A stretch of 64,000 nt of DNA, from the NCBI RefSeq assembly GCF_933775445.1, contig NC_065873.1, forward strand, positions 8,618,001 to 8,682,000, written 5' to 3'. A program made the translations under genes and the position numbers. Numbering within the stretch: position 1 is the first letter of the stretch; the number at the start of each line of letters is the position of its first letter. The notes below the pieces were generated by a model, which was given only the letters and a program-made list of their open reading frames with translations, did no database searches and was not told the DNA's origin. This document shows, piece after piece, positions 34,149 to 47,800 of this stretch. Source of the DNA: Argentina anserina. Lineage: Eukaryota; Streptophyta; Magnoliopsida; Rosales; Rosaceae.

Positions 34149-36200
34149 AACATCACGTTGCATGGTTACTCCTTATTATCGATGGGTTTGTGCATCTTGC
34201 TATCTTTTAAGCCTTTAATTAGATGCATTTGTGCATTGGGTTATGCTTTTCTAATTTTCTTTTGATGTACTTTGCATCGCGCAATGTACTTTTTAGATTT
34301 TATCCAATATAACTATTCATCTTCCCCCTAAAAAGAAAGAATGTTATTATAATATAGGACCCTATAATATAATAACTAGCATGTACATGTGTAATTTCTA
34401 CTAAATTTCTACAATAATTTAAAAACAAGTACTATAGTTAATATTGGTTTATCAACATGATTTAGAATTCCTAACTTCCCACTACCCACTATTCAGGTTG
34501 ATTTTCCACAAATATCTCCCCTCAATTTTATTTCGTTTATTTATTTTGCTTTTTACCTTACAACCCTTGTATTTTTTTATGATAGTCTGATAAGAGAATG
34601 GTAGATCTGTCAGTTCTTAGTTTAGTAATATTTTCTCATCCTAGCTTAATAATAGTAGAGGAGTGGAGATATAATGTTGAAACTTGAAAGTAAATCAGTA
34701 CTATAATACAACACACCCGTTGGGTGTGGGAAAAAAACTGAAAACTGAAATGAAGAAAGAATAGTGGGTAAGTTAGTTGTGATTGGTGGGTAAGTGTAAA
34801 GTTATATTATTATTTTTAGTTTGGATTTAGGCATTTACCTTATTATATATTTTATTATAATCAATGACGCAAAGTCATGTATTAAGAAAAGAAATGTACG
34901 AAACAATATGAACGACACATGCCACCCTTGCAGACTACATAAAAAAATGACATGTGCAAAATAACTAGGGTTTTAGACAACCTAGAACCTAATTAAATTT
35001 ATGTTGAATCTCTGAGGAGATGCTCATAAATTGACATCAAGGAGCAGGAGGAGCCGGTCACCAAGGAGTGTACGTAATATGTAGGAATGCACCAGAAACA
35101 TGGAACGCTATTGTGGGACATTGATGAACCACACGAAAGTGTCGAGGAAAAACCCAGGCAATCTCAATGCTGAAAACCCTAGAACGGAACTCCATACGTA
35201 ATACCACGAGAGAACACCTAGGCCGCCAACAACAACCTCTTGGGTCCCATATCCAAGCCCAATAATAAGTGGGTCTCACAACTCAATTCCAACCATGCCC
35301 AAGAAACTCCAAGCCCAAAATTGAGCACCCAAACCCAATTTTAGCCCACCAACCTGGGCCTGCCTCTGTTGGAGCAATACAACATTCTAGCCAACCCGAA
35401 CTAGATGTCACGCTACCTGCTGCCACTAGACTCCGCCAACCCTACTTCCAACCGGGAACAAACCCCTCCACCATCGGGTAACCAACCGAGAACCCGAAAA
35501 AAATCACCCCAACCGGAATTGAGCCCTTCCATCGTACAACCTAAGAACAGTCCAACCACCATACACAATAGTAACACCACCTTCTACCGACCCTAAGAGC
35601 CAATAATTACAAAGAGCAAAACCCTAGATCTAGGGTCTGTTGACGACGCTATATGAGAGAGAGGAGAGCTCTCATATCTTAGAGTGGTTTTGCTCTCAAG
35701 TTTATGTTTACTATATTATCTCTTATATATTAAAAATAATTTTACATTAATATATAATATAAAGACTATATATATTGTCACATGCGTTTTGATTTACAAA
35801 GCATATTCCGGTTATATTAGTAAGATATAATTATCTATATATACAGTCCGTCACCATCGTTAGATTTAAACAAAACTGATCTGAGCACTGTTTTTTCTCC
35901 TCCAAATAGGACCAACCTCATGAAAAACGAAAGATTATGATATAAATGACCATGATATACAAATATGTGAAGAGATTGCAGATAAATTGCATTATGGGAG
36001 GAGATTCATCTCAAATTCTCGGAATGGCTTTCCGGGGGGAAATATGACAGGAGAAGAAGATGAATAGTGATCAGATGGGGTAATACTTGGCTACGACTCT
36101 TTGCACATCTTGGTGTTCCTCTTAACCCTTAGATCAGCTTCATTTAAATCTAACAATGGTAAGGGACTTGTCCCTGAAAACCTCTCCCGCAGGTGAGCGG
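34149..36200. other. Intergenic DNA upstream of the MMTAG2-type gene
   Basis: AT-rich. A Pro/Asn-rich stretch near 35269-35596 opens in two plus-strand frames but shows no domain; it may be an old retroelement gag or low-complexity noncoding DNA. 35640-35700 carries GAGAGAGAGGAGAGCTCTC. Confidence 0.35.
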
Positions 36201-36208
36201 GACTGTAT

Positions 36209-36226
36209 CTATATATATATATATTT
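36209..36226 (+). promoter_or_regulatory. Probable TATA box of the MMTAG2-type gene
   Basis: A CTATATATATATATATTTC run lies about 130 bases before a donor site that ends a 5' untranslated exon rich in plant 5'-UTR motifs (AACCCTAACCC). Confidence 0.4.
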
Positions 36227-36239
36227 CGATAATACAACG

Positions 36240-36354
36240 GGAGATAGATTTAAGATCTTCATCGGTGCCCAGATTCGTCGTCGCCGGTGGTTCTGCACAA
36301 ATCGAAACCCCCAATTTGAAACCCTAACCCTCCAATCCATTCGGGCAATCAAAG
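36240..36354 (+). other. 5' untranslated exon of the MMTAG2-type gene
   Basis: GC-richer than its surroundings, containing CTTCATCGG, CGTCGTCGCCGG and ACCCTAACCCTCC, and ending at AATCAAAG followed by GTACGG. The intron would end at GGGCAG (37081-37084), leaving 52 untranslated bases before the ATG. The start of this exon is a guess. Confidence 0.5.
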
Positions 36355-37136
36355 GTACGGATTGAGTTCTGGATCAAGATTGCAGTTTTTCTTTTCATGT
36401 ATATTTGGATTGATAAAATAAAATTGGATTTATCACTTGAATTGAATTGGCAGTAATATGTGAATAAATGAATCATATGTTGGATTGTTGGCATTAAACT
36501 GGCTCGGCAGTGATTCATATGTTTGAAATTATAGAGATAATGATCCTAATTTTTATTTGCAGTCATTGTTTATCGAGGTTTAAATTAAGGACTAGCTGCC
36601 ATTCAGTCATGTTATGTCTCTAGATACGTTGTATTTTGTAAGTAGTTAGGATACGTTGGACTTGGCATCCCCATTTAATCAAAAGGGATCAACCAAAATC
36701 TAATACCTTCGCAGTCAAGTTCCTCTCTTTTTACCTCTCTTCGCTATCACTTGATCATCGCAAATTCTGTTGGCAGATACACCTGTTAGGCATCTTTGGC
36801 TTATTCATAATCTCCGTCTTCTCAGCTGTTGTTTAAGTTTGGGTTTTGGGTAGGGTTTCGTTGTTCAATCTTTGACTTGAATTCGTAGATTGGGTATCTG
36901 ATTTCTGGGCCATGTTCTAGGGTCTTGCTGTGTTTCTTTCTCAGTTGAGTTGAATGGAACTTAATAATTTGTAATAACTGAATTCATTGGGTCAGTTTCT
37001 TTCTATTGGTTGTCCTTTTGAAATTCGTATACGCTGTTGCTCTGCTTAAGAAAATAGTCTCACAAAGTTTTCTAATGTGGGCAGATCCAAACACAGAAAG
37101 GGAGTTGTCTGCTCTCTTGTTGTTGACAAATACAAG

Positions 37137-37556
37137 ATGTATCATCCTACCAGAGGTGGAGTTCGCGGTGGTCGAGACCGTAATAACCTCTCTCCCTTGC
37201 TTTATTTATATTCTTTAACACAATTTCTTTCTCCCGGGTCTTTGTCTCTCTTTTTTTTTTCTTTTTTTTTTGTGCCAGGTGATTTTGATGATTGTAATTG
37301 GTGTTGTTATCTCAGATTTGTTGTTATTTATACTTTTCTTTTTTAATGATTAGATGTTTACAATAGAGTTCTTTTTTTTTTTGGTGAAATGTGCATATGG
37401 AGAGTTGTTAATTATGCATCAGTTTGCTGAGTCCAAGAGATATGTCCTTTTTGTAGGTTTGTGACATGGTACACAGGTGCATGTTATGTTTTTTTACTTA
37501 TACTGAACATAAATACAGGGAACATGTTGATGTGGGAGAAACTAGAAACTAAGAAT

Positions 37557-37593
<37 letters not shown>

Positions 37594-40143
37594 GGGATAC
37601 AAATAGAGTATTAAGGAAGGGAGAAGAGGGACACATTGTGATGTCAATATATAACATTCAAACAGGCAGCCAAATTCCAACAAGGGAATACAAGTACCAA
37701 AGAAAAAGAGTGTAACTCAAACATATATAATTAAGAGGAATCACGAATCTAATGCCCTGAGTACTATGAAAGTCTGAAATCCTGTGAAAACATGAAGGAA
37801 CCTTTAAAAGGTTTCTATACTCTCACTTTACTTGCATACACAGAGTCATGATGAATAAAAATAGCTCTTATCATTTAGGTGGATAACTGCATAGTGTTTG
37901 GAAGGTGCGTTATCTTTTTGGTATCTTAATTATTCTGCTTGTTTTTGTTCCACAGAGTTTAGTTGGGATGATGTTAAGGTCGACAAGCACCGTGAGAATT
38001 ACCTTGGCCACAGTGTTAAGGCCCCTGTTGGTAGATGGCAAAAAGGTAGATCATGATGCTTTTTTACAATGTTATAGTTCTATTCTTTCATTTAACCACT
38101 TTACATCAAGTATTTAGTTATTTTTCAGTTGGAAGGATAAGGTGTCAGTTTTTTTGGGTGATGAATCAATCAATGCTATGCTTATATTCGTTTAATTATC
38201 CATTCATTTTTGTCTTGAAGGTCATTGATATACCTTTTGAATTTGTGGTAATTTTTGTCAGTACAGTTATTGCCTTCCAATGTTTTCGAGTCTTGTACTA
38301 ATTATTTGCCTCTTTATTTTGTTTTGAAATGTGCCATCTGATTTTATAGGACATTAGTCATGGGTGCAAATCCGCAATGTTTTCCAGAATCTAAAGCATT
38401 CATTGTAGTACATATACACTTCATTCCTTTCAATATACTAGCCACATCAGAAAAAAGTTAGTCATTTGAAATAGTCCATAACATTATTATACGTTTTATG
38501 TTTTATTTGCAAGACCAATCTCATCTTTTTTTTTTTGTAATAATGGCTAGAACCCATAAAGGATTTATTGTTTGCATGCCCTATCTTCTTTGTCCTTTCA
38601 ACATATAAACCAAATCAAGAATGTTAAGTCACTTCAAATTATCTTTAATCCTTTCTTTTTTGGGAAAAAAACTGGTTATGACTGGTTATATCATATTAGT
38701 TAGATGCTAAAGAGGACTTTTGTCTTTGTGTTTGTAATTTTCACTTAGAGACTAAAAAGGTCTGTTCACCATTGTTCATTATGCTGCTTCAACAGGTAAG
38801 GATCTAAATTGGTACAGCAGAGACAAAAAAACATTGAGTGCTGAAATGGATGCTGCAAAAGAGGAGATTAAAAGAATTAAAGAGGAAGAGGATCAGGCTA
38901 TGAGGGAGGCTCTTGGCTTAGCTCCTAAGCGTGCAAACCGACCTCAAGGCAATCAGCTTGATAAGCACGAGTTCTCAGAATTGGTGAAGCGTGGTTCTAC
39001 TGCAGAGGACTTGGGTGAAGGCCATGCTGAAGCAGCGCACGTACATGGTCTTGGTTTTTCAAGGTTGGTAACTCAAAATAACTTTTTTTTACAGCATTGC
39101 ACCACCACATCTGTTGCAATTTCTTTTAAAACAAAAGAAAAAGTCAAGCTGTAATGAAAATCGTCTGCAATAATTAGTGATAGACAGTGAAAGTACATGT
39201 AGTTGAGCCGCTATAATTAGATGAAACCGAAAGATAGTATATACATCAATCTCTGAGAGTGGATAGGCTTATATAATCTCTAGCATTTAGTGAAAACTTG
39301 GATATACATCAGATTCTGAGATTCGATAGGCTTATATAATATCTGTCATTAAGTAAAAACTTGTGTATATATCATCAAAGTCTGAGATTCGATAAGGTTT
39401 ATAATCTCTAGCATTAAGTAAAAACTTTGTTTGTTAGAATCGCTAAATGGAAAAGTTGTCATGGGTGGTGGAAGTTTGAGCTTGGGATGAAGAAACTGGA
39501 ATAGGATGAAGGAGCAAGCGTAATATATGGTTCAACCTTAAGACTGAAGTAGCAAGAATTGATCTCATTTAGTTGTTATACATGTACTAGCTCAAGAACT
39601 TTGCTTTAGATCATATGAGAATAGTCTGAAAAAGGTATAGTATGCCCCTTTCAAAAAAAGCCATTTGAAATATGTTTCATGGCAGCGTTTGAAGTGACAT
39701 GTTTCACTTTGTTGTGCAACTAAAGTTTAGGGTGTTTCTGCTATATATTTGATATGCATCCTGTGGTCTTGTCTGTATTCCCTTCATTGTTTATTGAGTG
39801 ATATATTTTGATACATCATCGATCATTCTATCCTTCGATTTTAACCATGTTTTGTCGTATATCATACTGTAGAGCACCTGTCCCTTGGGATGGTTCAACT
39901 TCTGTTCAACCTGCAGTCAAGGGGGGTGAACCTAAAATCGAAGATGTTCCTTTGCCTAATCCTCCACCGAGAGAAAAAGTTGAAGAGGAGTCCGAGGATG
40001 AAAGCAGTCGAAGGAAAAGGAGGCGTGAAGAGAGGAAGCACGAGAAACCTGAGAGACGTGAAAAACGTGAGAAGCGTGAAAAACGGCATTCCTCAGACGA
40101 CCGGAAACATAGGAAAGACAAGGAGAAGAGAAGACACGCTTAG
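37137..40143 (+). CDS. MMTAG2: MMTAG2-type (multiple myeloma tumour-associated protein 2-like) protein, 223 aa
   Basis: Coding exons are 37137-37179, 37956-38045, 38796-39063 and 39873-40143. All borders are GT/AG, and the 672 bases stay in phase from ATG to TAG. The N-terminal 80 residues are the conserved part of this family: [20 protein letters not shown], then [20 protein letters not shown] and DLNWYSRDK. The middle is a charged helix ([20 protein letters not shown]) with the conserved LGLAPKR block, followed by [13 protein letters not shown]. The last 50 residues are a Lys/Arg/Glu-rich tail ([11 protein letters not shown] and [13 protein letters not shown]), which suggests nuclear localisation. 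The family is conserved in animals and plants, is phosphorylated in animals and has no settled function. Length is close to plant counterparts as I know them. The gene is convergent with the Spinster-type gene. Confidence 0.93.
37561..37590. repeat. (GA)15 microsatellite in the first coding intron
   Basis: A pure GA run inside the 776-base intron between 37179 and 37956. Confidence 0.9.
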
Positions 40144-40150
40144 GACTTCA

Positions 40151-40156
40151 AATAAA
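40151..40156 (+). terminator. Polyadenylation-signal-like AATAAA after the MMTAG2-type stop
   Basis: AATAAA occurs eight bases after the TAG; later signals up to about 40400 are also possible, and plant signals are loose, so this may not be the one used. Confidence 0.3.
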
Positions 40157-40700
40157 TGTTTAAGCATTGAATGGCTTTGGGATCCGCCAGAACCTCCAAA
40201 GGGATTTAGATTTTTTGTTGGTGATCAACTTCGTTTTAACTGCTCTGCATCTGTATTGTATATGAAAGTATTCTTGTACACTTTATATGAAATTCTTGTA
40301 CCTTTTTTCAGTATCAATACGGTCATCCGTAAGGAGTATTAATTTGCACGATCCAGTCTCCTAGAACAGTTTGACTCCGAATAAGATGGATGGTTGAAGA
40401 TTGCTTTCCTACATGATCCCTGTTCTTGATTAAACATCAGGTTTGTTAAGCTACTATCCACAATTATCATTCTTTATTAAGCCTTCATTCTCCCCACGTA
40501 GTATCACGGCAGGAATTTTTTGAGGGATTGTCGAAGGCACCTACATGGATTCCAAATTGTTCTAGTTATCTGGTGCGTGCAGCAGTTACATGACTGCGGT
40601 TTTGAATTCGTCTCTGATTTGATCAGTCCAACTACAAGAACCTGGATCCTTTCTGTAAGAGTTATATAATAGAAAGTAGAGTAATGGCTAATGCATTTTC
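40157..40700. other. 3' flank of the MMTAG2-type gene
   Basis: Probably includes the remaining 3' untranslated region. No other feature is recognised before the LINE remnant. Confidence 0.5.
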
Positions 40701-40714
40701 TTCCACTTCAACTG

Positions 40715-41560
40715 GTGAATTGTTCAAAATCTTGTGGAAAAAGGCTTGGCATGCAAAGACCCCAAGTGAAGATATTCGCTTGGCGTACTTGTCAGAGCCT
40801 CCTGCCTACCAGACCCCCAAGTGAATTGTTCAGGGTGACCTACAGTGTGTTTCATCCCTCATCCATATGAAGACAAGCAAAAGTGATCATCACAGGTCTT
40901 TTATCCTTACAACTTCCATCTCTCGAGTCTTTAATTTAAGAGTGGATGCTTGAACGAGTAATGACTTGCAAGAAAATAAATCCAGTGATGTGGTCCAATC
41001 AGACCCAAACTGCACCAGGCAAATTGTCTACTTCTATCGTCACTAGCAGGGGAGAAAGCAGAGATGGGAATCGCCTGCACCTGCTGGGACTTAGAAACTC
41101 AATGTCGATGGGGCTTTCCTCTCATATCATGCTGATGGTGGAACAGGAGGGGTTCTTCGAGATCACAATAGTTGATTTCTAGGAGGCTTTGCGCATCACA
41201 AGACTGGTCACCTCAGCTAACAAGTGTAGCTCTAGGCTTCTAGGAATTAAAAAAGGTTTGCAGTTCCTTCACTGAAAACAGATATCCGGTTATGTTACCG
41301 AGATCGATTGGTTACAAGCAGTTAAAAGAAATTCAGATGCCTGATTACCAGTATTTGGAATATGGTAATGTCATTGATGACGTGAAAACTGGACTATAAG
41401 GCACAACTGGTATCTCGGTGGTTTTTGCTCCCAGAACTGCTAATGCAGTTGCTCAGACTGGCTGGAGAAGCTTACAAATTGAGGCTTGTTTTGAATTGGT
41501 CTGATCAAGATCCTGAGTGGATGCTACTTCATTGTAATTCAAGCAATATATTATTTGGCT
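40715..41560 (+). pseudogene. LINE (non-LTR) ORF2 C-terminal remnant: zinc-binding RT region and RNase H
   Basis: Near 40735-40815, with one frame change, the sequence reads ILWKKAWHAKTP then VKIFAWRTCQSLLPT, the signature of the reverse-transcriptase zinc-binding (zf-RVT) domain of plant LINEs. About 41150-41220 reads GVLRDHN then FLGGFAHHKTG, the start of the RNase H domain. About 41420-41540 reads VFAPRTANAVAQ and then WSDQDPEWML, the usual end of that domain. Frames change several times and stops are present. No reverse transcriptase core is visible, so this is a 5'-truncated, decayed copy, as LINE insertions often are. Confidence 0.7.
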
Positions 41561-41869
41561 CAAGAGAAAAAAAAGAAAAAGGGACCAATCTGTTTTAATA
41601 ACTGGCTTACTGCATTTAGTACCGGGTGTCGTACTAGTTTTTAGCCGGGCAGATGGAAAACAGCGGTCTGAATAGGGACTTAACGCAGAAATGACCTTAT
41701 GGACAATCTCTATTTACAAGCATTGCAAAAATTGAAAGGTACAGTATAAATTGTCATCGTAATAATGACCAAAGAATAAGAGAGAATTGCCCATTATTAA
41801 CCTGTGACGATATTTACATGACTTAATCTTAACGGACATACTATAAATAAACTTCTGGGGTTTTTCATA
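41561..41869. other. Probable 3' untranslated region of the SPNS gene
   Basis: Lies between the TAA at 41870-41872 and the LINE remnant. No clear AATAAA is seen on the minus strand; plant signals are variable. Confidence 0.4.
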
Positions 41870-44800
41870 TTAAACTTCAGCAGCAGATACAGTCGATTCT
41901 GTCTTCGTCCCTCCAAGCAGAGGAGTCGCGCTTGACCTTTCAGTTGTTGAGATCTGATTCTCACTTTCTTCATCAAATCTATCCACACTAGGCAGAAAAA
42001 TTCCTGTGATGGTATACAAACAAAGATTAATAAAACTAATGATCCAGTTTGGTCACTTCGGTGGTAATGATGACACTGATGTCAGTTGAGCGTTTTCTCA
42101 AGGCTGACTATAGGATCTTAGCGACATACAGATAGCAAGAGTAAACTTTGATGGTTTCATCGACATGATGGGAGTTGCCATTAATTTATTTTAGCTCTTT
42201 TGTAGTGACCTGGATATGGTCAGGTATTGACACCAAGTAATCTACACTCTTACCAGTACTATACTGCTGTATCTACAATTACTACAACTTCATTGACATT
42301 AATAACATGCTATTGGCCTATTGTGTTATGAATGACTTCCGTGGGAACAAACAAGCTAACAAAAGCTTACCTATAAACCATATACCAGCCGCTGGAATAA
42401 ATACAGATGTTAGAATAAGAGCAGTCGCCCTCCAATTGTTAATGTAATCCTACAACCAGAAACAAAAGAAATCAAAACATACGACAGGTGAGTTTTACAT
42501 GACTATTACCATCCTTTGGCTGCTATAGTAATTTTATATGAAAGCAGAGCTTATAAACAAAGATATTATATGATCTACCGTCAAATACGAAGATAAAAAT
42601 TTACTTAATTAATTAGTTATTTGATAGAACTCAGTTTCATCATAAGGAATGGAAGTTATGATTTTCACCATACAGGTTCCAGTAATGCACTTTGAATCAG
42701 TGCTTAACCACAACCACAACCAAAAGTCAAACAATTACTATGTTGACTTCGTGATCAGGTGAAAGGGGTATCAAATAGAGAGCCACCTCTCAGTTCATTA
42801 ACTGCTTCTTGCCAAGTTCTGAATAGAGTGCAGTATAGTCATATCATGTGTTATACACATGATAATAAACAATTAAACATAGAAGACTAACCTGGAGAAC
42901 TCCAACAAGAGGGGAGGAAGGCACATCCCCAAGTAGATGAATAGAAACAGTAGACATAGCCATAGCTAGTGGTCTCATACTAGGTTTAACGCAGTGCAGA
43001 CAAATGTAATTTACAGGACCCTGCGAAGGGAAACATGGATAGTCAGAGCAAGTATACCATAGTTCAGGTCGTAAATGCATTATCAAGTCAATGACACCAC
43101 ATAATCATAATGGTAACTACGGAATACGGTATTCCAGAATCCAGATTAAACCTATAATTACCCCAAAGAGTATTAACAACTTAAACCATCAAGTATAAAC
43201 TTTTAAGCATGCACTAGCAGCACAGGCGAATTCAACCATTTAATCAAATAATACAATACAACTTGTTTTAGTACCTGAGTTGCAAAGACAAGCAGCTCCC
43301 CAACTGAGAAAAAAGCTAGGAAAGCATACATGTTTGAGAAGCAAAACGCACTGAAGCAAAATATTGCCCCAAAAAACGTAGCTGCTGACAGAAGCTGCGA
43401 AAACATCCATTATTTATTTTGAGATGTGCAAAATACAAGAAAAAAAACGGAATAACAATTGCACAAACATGGAAAGCATCAACGGTCATATATACCATAA
43501 AGTACAACTATATGAGAAGCTACAACAACATCCATATATATGTTATCAGATGTGCAAGATACAAGAAAAACAATATGGAATATATAACACCAGCAACAAT
43601 TGCAGAAAAATGGAAGGGATCAAAGGTCATAAATACCTTAAACTACAACTATATGCTGCAAATTCCCCCCTCTCATGGTATTTTAGTCTTGGACTAGGGT
43701 ATCTGGCTTTGTTACGAATATATGGTAAAATGCAATTTATTATTTTCTTCCACAAACTATCACTAAAATTATTAAACCAGAAAATGGCTGATGAGCATCA
43801 ATACTACATTGCAACAACATTGTCTTTGTATAGCTCTTTCTGCTAGGGAAGATTATCACACGAAAAAGTCAAAATATTCATTTTTGATTAGACTGTCCCT
43901 ACGAGAACTTTTTTTCAAGCTTTTTTTTTTCCCTAAAATACCAACTTCCCCAGATATCTCTTGGTGGAATTTGTCCTGCATGAGTGCGCACATGCATGCA
44001 TATTATAAATAGTAATGATGAATAGATAATTTTAAAAAATGGATAAACCAAAGTCAAGGTAATAAGATTGGAGAAACAGTTAAAACACTGGGATTCAGTC
44101 CTTATATGTGGGGGGCTGTCCACCACTAAAGGGATTACTGTTGAATAATAATAAGTTTGAACTACAAGATTCGACTTTACGAGTACCTACCTTGACACCC
44201 TGTTAAGAGGTTGTTTCATTTTTCTTTTATTTCTACCACTTCACCTTTAGCATTTTGTTAGTAAGTAGGTGACTGAATTCAACAAGAAAAAAAACGTATA
44301 AAAAATCAGAAGACCAACTAGCATTTTCAAAAGCTGATGGACTAGCTCACTTTAACGTACACATCACTGAAGAGAAGAAAATAGTGCATGCAGTAATTGG
44401 TAAACAACAGCATCAAGAATAATAAATCCGTTCAGTATGACACATGAATATCTACCTTGAAAGCATTAGAGATACTGCTGGTCATGAAATCCAAAAGTAA
44501 GCCTCCTGCTACTGTACCCAATATTCCGCAAACAATTGTAACACCTCCAAATATCAAATCTGCATCAGTCTGCCAAAAGGGCATGAGTTACACAATTTAT
44601 CATAGTTCTATGTCCCAAACACTTATCAGTCACTACTTATCACTACGATATGAATTAAAAAAAAAGGAAAAGCATTATATTAAAGTATTAAACAATACAA
44701 ATCTCAAGAGTAAACCCAGTGCAATTGCTTACCATATTGTATATATTATAACCAGCCTTAGGCCCCCAATATGAGTATGCACCAATCACAAAGTTGTACG

Positions 44801-47800
44801 CGACGTAACCTAAGAATGAAAATTTCAGAGTATGAAGTGAGCTGTGTGAAGCAATAATATTTCTTTAAATACTAACAACTCAAAATAACGATCATTCAGT
44901 GACTTCAGAAAATATAGTTACAGAAAAAACTTTATGAGAAAATCACAATGAACCAAGATATCAGATGCAAAAGACAAATTGAAAATAATTTGGTAAAGAG
45001 GAAAAAACATAGTACCTAGAACATTAACAACATAAACCTTCTCAACCAAAAGCATCTTCATATCTTTGGTAAACCTTGAAATTTGATCCTTTATCTTCGT
45101 TGCAAAGTTCATCCTGCCATCAAAGAAGATCCAAGATGTCAAAATTCAAAATACATTATCATATGTATGATAACTGCTAGGAATTCTTAATCAGAGAAGC
45201 CCTACATCAGCAAGCCATCGAGTTTCTACTATGGTAACCAACTGCAGAAGGTATACATCGGTATGACCTATAGTTTCTCCTAACTGAATAAAAGATATTC
45301 AAACACATATGTACACAAATGTGCAAACAACAGTACAAAAGCCTTCAGATAATTGTCCTCACTCATTCTGTTCATATATGGTAGAATATTTGGCATCTCC
45401 CTCCACTGAAAATCCATCTTTACCATTCGAAACACAAGAACCTGTTGCATTGAATGCCAAAACATGATTAGCAATGTCCAAGGAAACCTATAAATAATAT
45501 AATAATTGTTGTTCAAAGAGGTTTAAAGAACAATAACATATAATAAAATCCTCAAAAAGAAATCGAAAATTTATAATAAACATTAAATGGTTCTTCAATA
45601 GAGGTCCAGACAGTCACACATATTGTGTATGCTGCTTTCTAATGATAAATTAATAACCTTCAACTTCTGAGCCACCCGTCTCCAGCCCTGTCATCACATT
45701 TTTTGATTCAGCAGGCGTAAAACCTACAATCAAAATTTTCTTTAGCAATGGCTGTCAAAACGTTACTGGATCACAATGACTCAATGCATAGAAGTTCACC
45801 TTTAAGCTGCAAAGGCTTCATTACAAATCCTAGAATAGCAAACGGAAGCATCAGGATTGCCTCCCCCCAGAAGGCAAAACGCCAATTGGAATAAGTTCCC
45901 ACCTACATAGAAAAAACCAATGGGCTTATTATCAAGGTAAGGAAATTGTGACGAAATTCGGAATCAGTGAAGGAATCAAACACAAAGGAAATACAATTGA
46001 AGTTGAAAAAAGCAGATTTATGGGATCTAAGCATTTTTCAGCTGACCAAGGGGACTAAATCATTATTGCCAACAAAAATAGGAGACTACTTATTCTTGCA
46101 TAAATTAAACAGCAATTGGCAATAACACTTACCAACCCACCATATACATAACCAAGTGCATATCCAGATGGTATGCACATGTAGAATATTGAAAGCCACA
46201 CCGTTTTCTGAGACAAAAGACACAGTATAAGTCAGTTGCCTCAACCATAGAAGAATATAAGCAAAAAAATCAATGAGGTGCTACAGTAACAAGAATAATT
46301 GAATTATGGGTTAAAATAAAGTATAGAAAAGTAGACCAACAACTAAGAACATAGCAAAAAGGTACTGAGAGCTTAGGAAAGCCGTTACTATCAGATGAAC
46401 CCAATATGACTCCATTGATTAGCAGTGCTACCATACCTTAATAAGAAGATTTAACATACACCAAATACTAAATATTTAATTACACCCAAAAAGTAAAGGC
46501 TTCTACCTATTAGTCAAGGGATTAAAGTTTGGAATTACATAAAATTACAGTTAGATATTACATTACATCCTGGACCATTTGTAACACAATGAGAAGCCGT
46601 TTTCTTAGAAAATAATGCTAGGTGAACCATCTTGACACGAGAAGTCGTTTTCTTAAAATCAATTGCTCTGGAGGGTTGTAGGTTTACATATGGAGTGCAA
46701 TAGATGAATCATTTATGACTATTAAGGGGTGGGAAGCGATGAGCTTTGAATTGAGTACAGTATTAGCCTGCATTTAACTGGCTTTCTTTCAGGACTATTC
46801 CATCTACAAGATCTGAAAAGCTTTCTATATGAGATGACTGTATTGGAACTAAATCCTATGTCTAAGCAGATAAAGTGAACAAACTTTAAAATGTTTTATT
46901 GTTGCTTTAAAACACTATCTTCTAAAACTAGCAATGAGGCATCTAGTTATCTTCACATAACATTTCCATGGCTTGCATGAGAATATGTAGAGAACCGGCA
47001 GGATCATTGTGGTTCAAAGAAATGTAATGATTGGTAATGCCTCTACATATATATATAGGAGAATTTTCAGGTGCGGACATTCGTACCTTATGTAAGGTAC
47101 GGATTCGCCGATTCCGGCGATGGCAGGCTGCAACGGCGGGGTGGACCACGACAGCCGCACTCCCCACCTCTCAGCGGTCCCATCTGTGGTGGCGGAGCTC
47201 CATCGGCAACCCACGACAGCCAGAATCTGCCAAGAAACTTGATTTTTGCAGATTCCAGCCGCCGTGGGTCGCCAATCGAGCTTGGGCCGGCACAGACGGG
47301 ATCGCAGGGAGGTGGGTAGTGCGGTTGTGCTGGTCCGCCGCGCCGTTGCAGCATGCCGTCACCAGAATCGGGACGTCCGCACCTGAAACGACTTGTATAT
47401 ATATATATATAGAGAAGAATTGTCAGGTGCGGACGTCCGTACCTTACTTAAGGTACGGATTTCGCCGATTCTGGCAACGGCAAGCCGCAACCATAGGGCG
47501 GACCACGACAGCCACACTCCACCTCTCGGCGGTCCTGTCTGTGCCGGTCGGAGCTCCATCGGCGACCCACGGTGGCCAGAATCGCGAAATCGCCGAAATC
47601 TGCCCATAAACTTGATTTTTGCAAATTCCGGCCGTCGTGCATCGCTGATAGAGCTCCGGCCTGCACAGACGGGATCGTTGGGAGATGAGTAGTGTGATTG
47701 TGCTGGTCCGCCACGCCGTTGTGTCCTGCCGTCGCCGGAATCGAGACGACCGCACCTAAAGAGGCCAGCTCCATTTCCAGTTGGATATGGATATATATAT

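Noticed and set aside
39890..40342. 150-codon plus-strand frame overlapping the last MMTAG2-type exon
   Set aside because: It is the wrong phase over the Lys/Arg-rich tail; the phase that joins exon 3 ends at 40143.
41797..41988. 63-codon minus-strand frame at the SPNS 3' end
   Set aside because: It is an alternative frame across the last SPNS exon; the in-phase frame (GIFLPSVDRFDEE and on to a TAA at 41870) joins correctly to exon 15.
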